A stretch of 26,418 bases of DNA, taken from positions 1 through 26,418 of the forward strand of contig JAGFVZ010000006.1 in NCBI GenBank assembly GCA_017640265.1, written 5' to 3'. The position numbers and the translations under genes were made by a program. The notes under the pieces were generated by a model. That model did no database searches and was not told the DNA's origin. It was given only the letters and a program-made list of their open reading frames with translations. The DNA comes from Anoxypelagibacter denitrificans (GTDB taxonomy: Bacteria > Pseudomonadota > Alphaproteobacteria > Pelagibacterales > Pelagibacteraceae). Below, piece after piece: positions 24,377-26,418 of this stretch (positions are counted from its first letter, which is position 1; every line of letters starts with the position of its first letter).

Positions 24377-25503
24377 TTTATTGAATTGTATAGATTGATT
24401 GCATATCTATCTGTCATCCCAGCTATAAAATCACAAATATTTCTTTCTTTTGATTCGTTATAAAGGGATTCTTTTTTTATAAATTTTTTTGGGTTTTTTT
24501 TAATTTTAGAAAATAAAGTTTTAATTATTTTTTTTCCTTTATTTGTTTTATTTAAAACACTTTTGTGAAAGTACATATTTCTTTTTAAAAAAAATTTTAT
24601 TGCCAAATCAAAATTGATCATTTTATCTGAAAAATTTACTAATTTTATTTTTGCTTTATATATATCGTTAATATTTTTTGGATTTTCATATTTTATATTC
24701 TTTTTTGTATTAATAATAACATCTTTTACCATTTCGTTAATTATATCTCTAACGATTTGTCTTAGTACCAGTTCCTTTTCTTTTTTTTTTAATTTTTTTT
24801 TATGTTTGTAAATAATGTCGGAAATAATTGGTATATCATTTAACTCTTCTATTTTAAATAAACCAGCTTTCAAACCATCTTCTAAATCGTGACTATTATA
24901 AGCTATATCATCAGAAATAGAGGAAATTTGTGATTCCAAAGATGGTTTGTTTAAAAAATTAATTTTTTTTTTAAAAATTTTTTTACCTAAAATTTTATCA
25001 TATTTAAATTTATCGAGAACTGGTCCGTTGTGTTTAATTAGACCATCTAATGTCTCAATAGATAGATTTAATCCTTTAAAATTATAATACTTGCGTTCTA
25101 ATAAAGTAATAATTCGAAGAGTTTGTATATTATGATCAAACCCTCCAAAATCATCCATGCATTCATTTAAAGACTCTTCTCCTGCGTGAGCAAAAGGAGG
25201 ATGTCCAAGATCGTGAGCTAAACTTAAGGTTTCACATAAATCTTCATTTAGTTTAAAAATTTTTCCTAAAGTTCTAGCGATCTGTGAAACTTCGAGTGAG
25301 TGAGTTATTCTAGTTCTGTAATGATCGCCCGCTGTATTAACAAACACTTGGGTTTTATGTTTTAATCTTCTAAAAGCAGTAGAATGTATAATCCTGTCTC
25401 GGTCTCTTTGGTATGGAGATCTTAATGAACTTGTTTTTTCTTTATAAATTCTCCCAACTGATTTAATGGGTGTTGCAAATTTTGAATATTCATTATTTTG
25501 CAT
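24373..25503 (-). CDS. dgt: dGTPase-like HD-domain triphosphohydrolase
   Basis: The protein is 376 residues from ATG 25501-25503. An in-frame ATG nine codons upstream (25530) overlaps the promoter region and adds MYYTFLAHL, which family members lack. It belongs to the HD superfamily enzymes that hydrolyse dNTPs to nucleoside and triphosphate. HD ligands are H68 (RITHSLEV) and H97-D98 (AHDLGHPPFAHAGEE), with a later aspartate in SDDIAYNSHDLEDG. The N-terminal block RSPYQRDRDRIIHSTAFRRL (29-48) is characteristic of the alphaproteobacterial deoxyguanosinetriphosphatase-like proteins. Substrate preference cannot be read from sequence. T-rich runs of ten (24781-24790) and nine (24793-24801) encode a lysine stretch. 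It is the first gene of the 13-gene run and diverges from erpA. Confidence 0.92.
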   Translation of the reverse strand: MQNNEYSKFATPIKSVGRIYKEKTSSLRSPYQRDRDRIIHSTAFRRLKHKTQVFVNTAGDHYRTRITHSLEVSQIARTLGKIFKLNEDLCETLSLAHDLGHPPFAHAGEESLNECMDDFGGFDHNIQTLRIITLLERKYYNFKGLNLSIETLDGLIKHNGPVLDKFKYDKILGKKIFKKKINFLNKPSLESQISSISDDIAYNSHDLEDGLKAGLFKIEELNDIPIISDIIYKHKKKLKKKEKELVLRQIVRDIINEMVKDVIINTKKNIKYENPKNINDIYKAKIKLVNFSDKMINFDLAIKFFLKRNMYFHKSVLNKTNKGKKIIKTLFSKIKKNPKKFIKKESLYNESKERNICDFIAGMTDRYAINLYNSIK

Positions 25504-25530
25504 AAGATGTGCTAAAAATGTATAATACAT
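25498..25530. promoter_or_regulatory. erpA promoter, probably bidirectional with dgt
   Basis: On plus, TTGCAT (25498-25503), a 17-base spacer and a perfect TATAAT (25521-25526) point to a start near 25533, ten bases before the erpA ATG. The heptamer TATAATA also reads TATTAT on minus (25522-25527), giving dgt a leader of about eleven bases. It lies inside the 13-base palindrome ATGTAT-A-ATACAT (25518-25530). Confidence 0.55.
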
Positions 25531-25542
25531 TATTTTATAAAT

Positions 25543-25860
25543 ATGACTAACAAAATTGAATTTACTGATTCTGCTAAAAAAGAAATTGAAAGAGTAATTT
25601 CTGAAAAAGGTCCAAAAGTATATTTTAGAATTTCAGTTCAAGGAGGTGGTTGTTCTGGTTTTAAATACAATTTCTCTTTTGACGATAAAATTAAAAAAGA
25701 TGACAATATTTTTGAAAAAACACTTATCGATAAAAATTCTTTAAAAATTATCAATGGTTCGATAGTAGATTTTAAAAAAGAGTTGATTGGCAATTCGTTT
25801 ATCATAAACAATCCAAAAGCTAACTCTTCGTGTGGTTGTGGTCTGTCTTTTTCAGTTTAA
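25543..25860 (+). CDS. erpA: A-type iron-sulfur cluster carrier, ErpA/IscA (HesB) family
   Basis: This 105-residue protein transfers Fe-S clusters to target enzymes. The three cluster-binding cysteines are present in GGGCSGF (about 36-42) and SSCGCG near the C-terminus. The fold pattern (FTDSAKKEIERVI ... VYFRISVQGGGCSG ... SSCGCGLSFSV) and length match A-type carriers. It is closer in feel to ErpA than IscA, and its lone position beside dgt and xthA, away from suf/isc genes, fits the usual alphaproteobacterial erpA setting. The stop codon overlaps the xthA start (TAATG). Confidence 0.9.
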   Translation: MTNKIEFTDSAKKEIERVISEKGPKVYFRISVQGGGCSGFKYNFSFDDKIKKDDNIFEKTLIDKNSLKIINGSIVDFKKELIGNSFIINNPKANSSCGCGLSFSV

Positions 25861-26418
25861 TGAAAATTGTCTCCTGGAATGTTAACTCAGTAAGAGCAAG
25901 AATCTTAAATATACTAAATTATTTAAAAAACTCTAAACCTGATATTTTAATGATACAGGAAATAAAAACTGAAGAAAAAAACTTTCCTTTTAACGATTTT
26001 AAAAATTTAGGATATCAATCGTATGTATTTGGTCAAAAAAGTTATAATGGTGTAGCTTTTCTATCAAAAAAAAAAATTGAAAAAATCAATATCGCTTTTT
26101 TTAAAGACAAACTAAATCAATCAAGAATTATTGTTGGAGATATTAAAGGTAAATCAAATGTTTTTAAGTTAATTAATATTTATGTTCCCAATGGAAACCC
26201 AGTAAATACAGAAAAGTATGATTATAAGAAGAATTGGTTTAAAAGTTTTATTAAAGAAGTAAAAAAAACTTTATCAGAAAATAAAAATATTATCATAGGT
26301 GGTGATTTTAATGTAATCCCAGAAGAAATTGATGTTTATGATCATACAAAATATGAAAATGATGCTCTGTTCAAATTAGAAATAAGAAAAAAATTTCGTG
26401 AATTAATTAATTTAGGCT
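25860..26418 (+). CDS. xthA: Exodeoxyribonuclease III, 3' end cut by window edge
   Basis: The visible 186 codons begin at ATG 25860-25862, which shares its A with the erpA stop. They encode an endonuclease/exonuclease/phosphatase-fold enzyme that cuts at abasic sites and trims 3' ends in base excision repair. Motifs are MKIVSWNVNSVRAR (metal-binding N7), DILMIQE34IKT, a YNGVAFLSK strand, the catalytic-loop tyrosine in INIYVPNGNP and GGDFNVIPEEIDVYD. The 3' part with the remaining aspartate and histidine lies beyond the edge. A run of eleven A at 26066-26076 encodes a Lys-Lys-Lys stretch in the second quarter of the gene. Confidence 0.94.
   Translation, partial: MKIVSWNVNSVRARILNILNYLKNSKPDILMIQEIKTEEKNFPFNDFKNLGYQSYVFGQKSYNGVAFLSKKKIEKINIAFFKDKLNQSRIIVGDIKGKSNVFKLINIYVPNGNPVNTEKYDYKKNWFKSFIKEVKKTLSENKNIIIGGDFNVIPEEIDVYDHTKYENDALFKLEIRKKFRELINLG

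Noticed and set aside
1..26418. CRISPR array, insertion sequence, prophage, toxin-antitoxin pair or defence island
   Set aside because: No repeat-spacer pattern, transposase, integrase, inverted terminal repeats or defence-type genes are visible; every stretch is accounted for by housekeeping genes, tRNAs or short spacers.

Overview
This window is about 26 kb of very AT-rich bacterial DNA (high 20s to about 30% G+C by eye), packed with housekeeping genes and with almost no intergenic space. Gene content and order point to a streamlined alphaproteobacterium: mltB/rlpA; ssb-gyrA-coaD-ppi-tgt; scpA-scpB-tatABC-serS; yajC-secD-secF; argS-(small membrane protein)-nagZ; dgt beside erpA. The strong A+T bias, lysine- and asparagine-rich proteins and tiny spacers fit the marine SAR11/Pelagibacterales type. 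That placement is an inference, and another streamlined AT-rich alphaproteobacterial lineage is not excluded. I see no mobile element, phage gene, CRISPR array or genomic island.

Layout. (a) 1-1669, minus: mltB followed by an rlpA-like SPOR lipoprotein gene cut by the left edge; both act on septal or wall peptidoglycan. (b) 1756-1845, plus: tRNA-Ser(UGA). (c) 1856-4812: sdhE and recG diverge from one short promoter region, and recG converges on a DUF502 membrane protein gene. (d) 4857-5699: a lipoprotein M48 metallopeptidase with a Tat-like signal. (e) 5706-11049, minus: ssb-gyrA-coaD-ppi-tgt, with tRNA-Lys(UUU) downstream. (f) 11151-14657, plus: uvrA, then a short PuuD-like (urate hydroxylase family) membrane protein. 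(g) 14659-25503, minus: one compact run of 13 genes, dgt-argS-orf88-nagZ-scpA-scpB-tatA-tatB-tatC-serS-yajC-secD-secF, with overlaps or very short gaps nearly throughout. (h) 25543 to the right edge, plus: erpA overlapping the start of a truncated xthA.

Functionally the window covers protein export (Sec and Tat), chromosome topology and segregation (GyrA, ScpAB), DNA repair (RecG, UvrA, SSB, XthA), two aminoacyl-tRNA synthetases, tRNA modification (Tgt), CoA synthesis, cofactor maturation (SdhE, ErpA), dNTP control (Dgt) and wall turnover (MltB, RlpA-like, NagZ). No stretch longer than 300 bases lacks a gene.

I see no obviously new multi-gene system. The most unusual signals are a Tgt that has lost two of its four zinc ligands; an RlpA-like protein without its catalytic aspartate; an 88-residue membrane protein standing where relatives keep a SPOR protein; and repeated -10 elements 5-10 bases before start codons, which suggests leaderless or nearly leaderless mRNAs.
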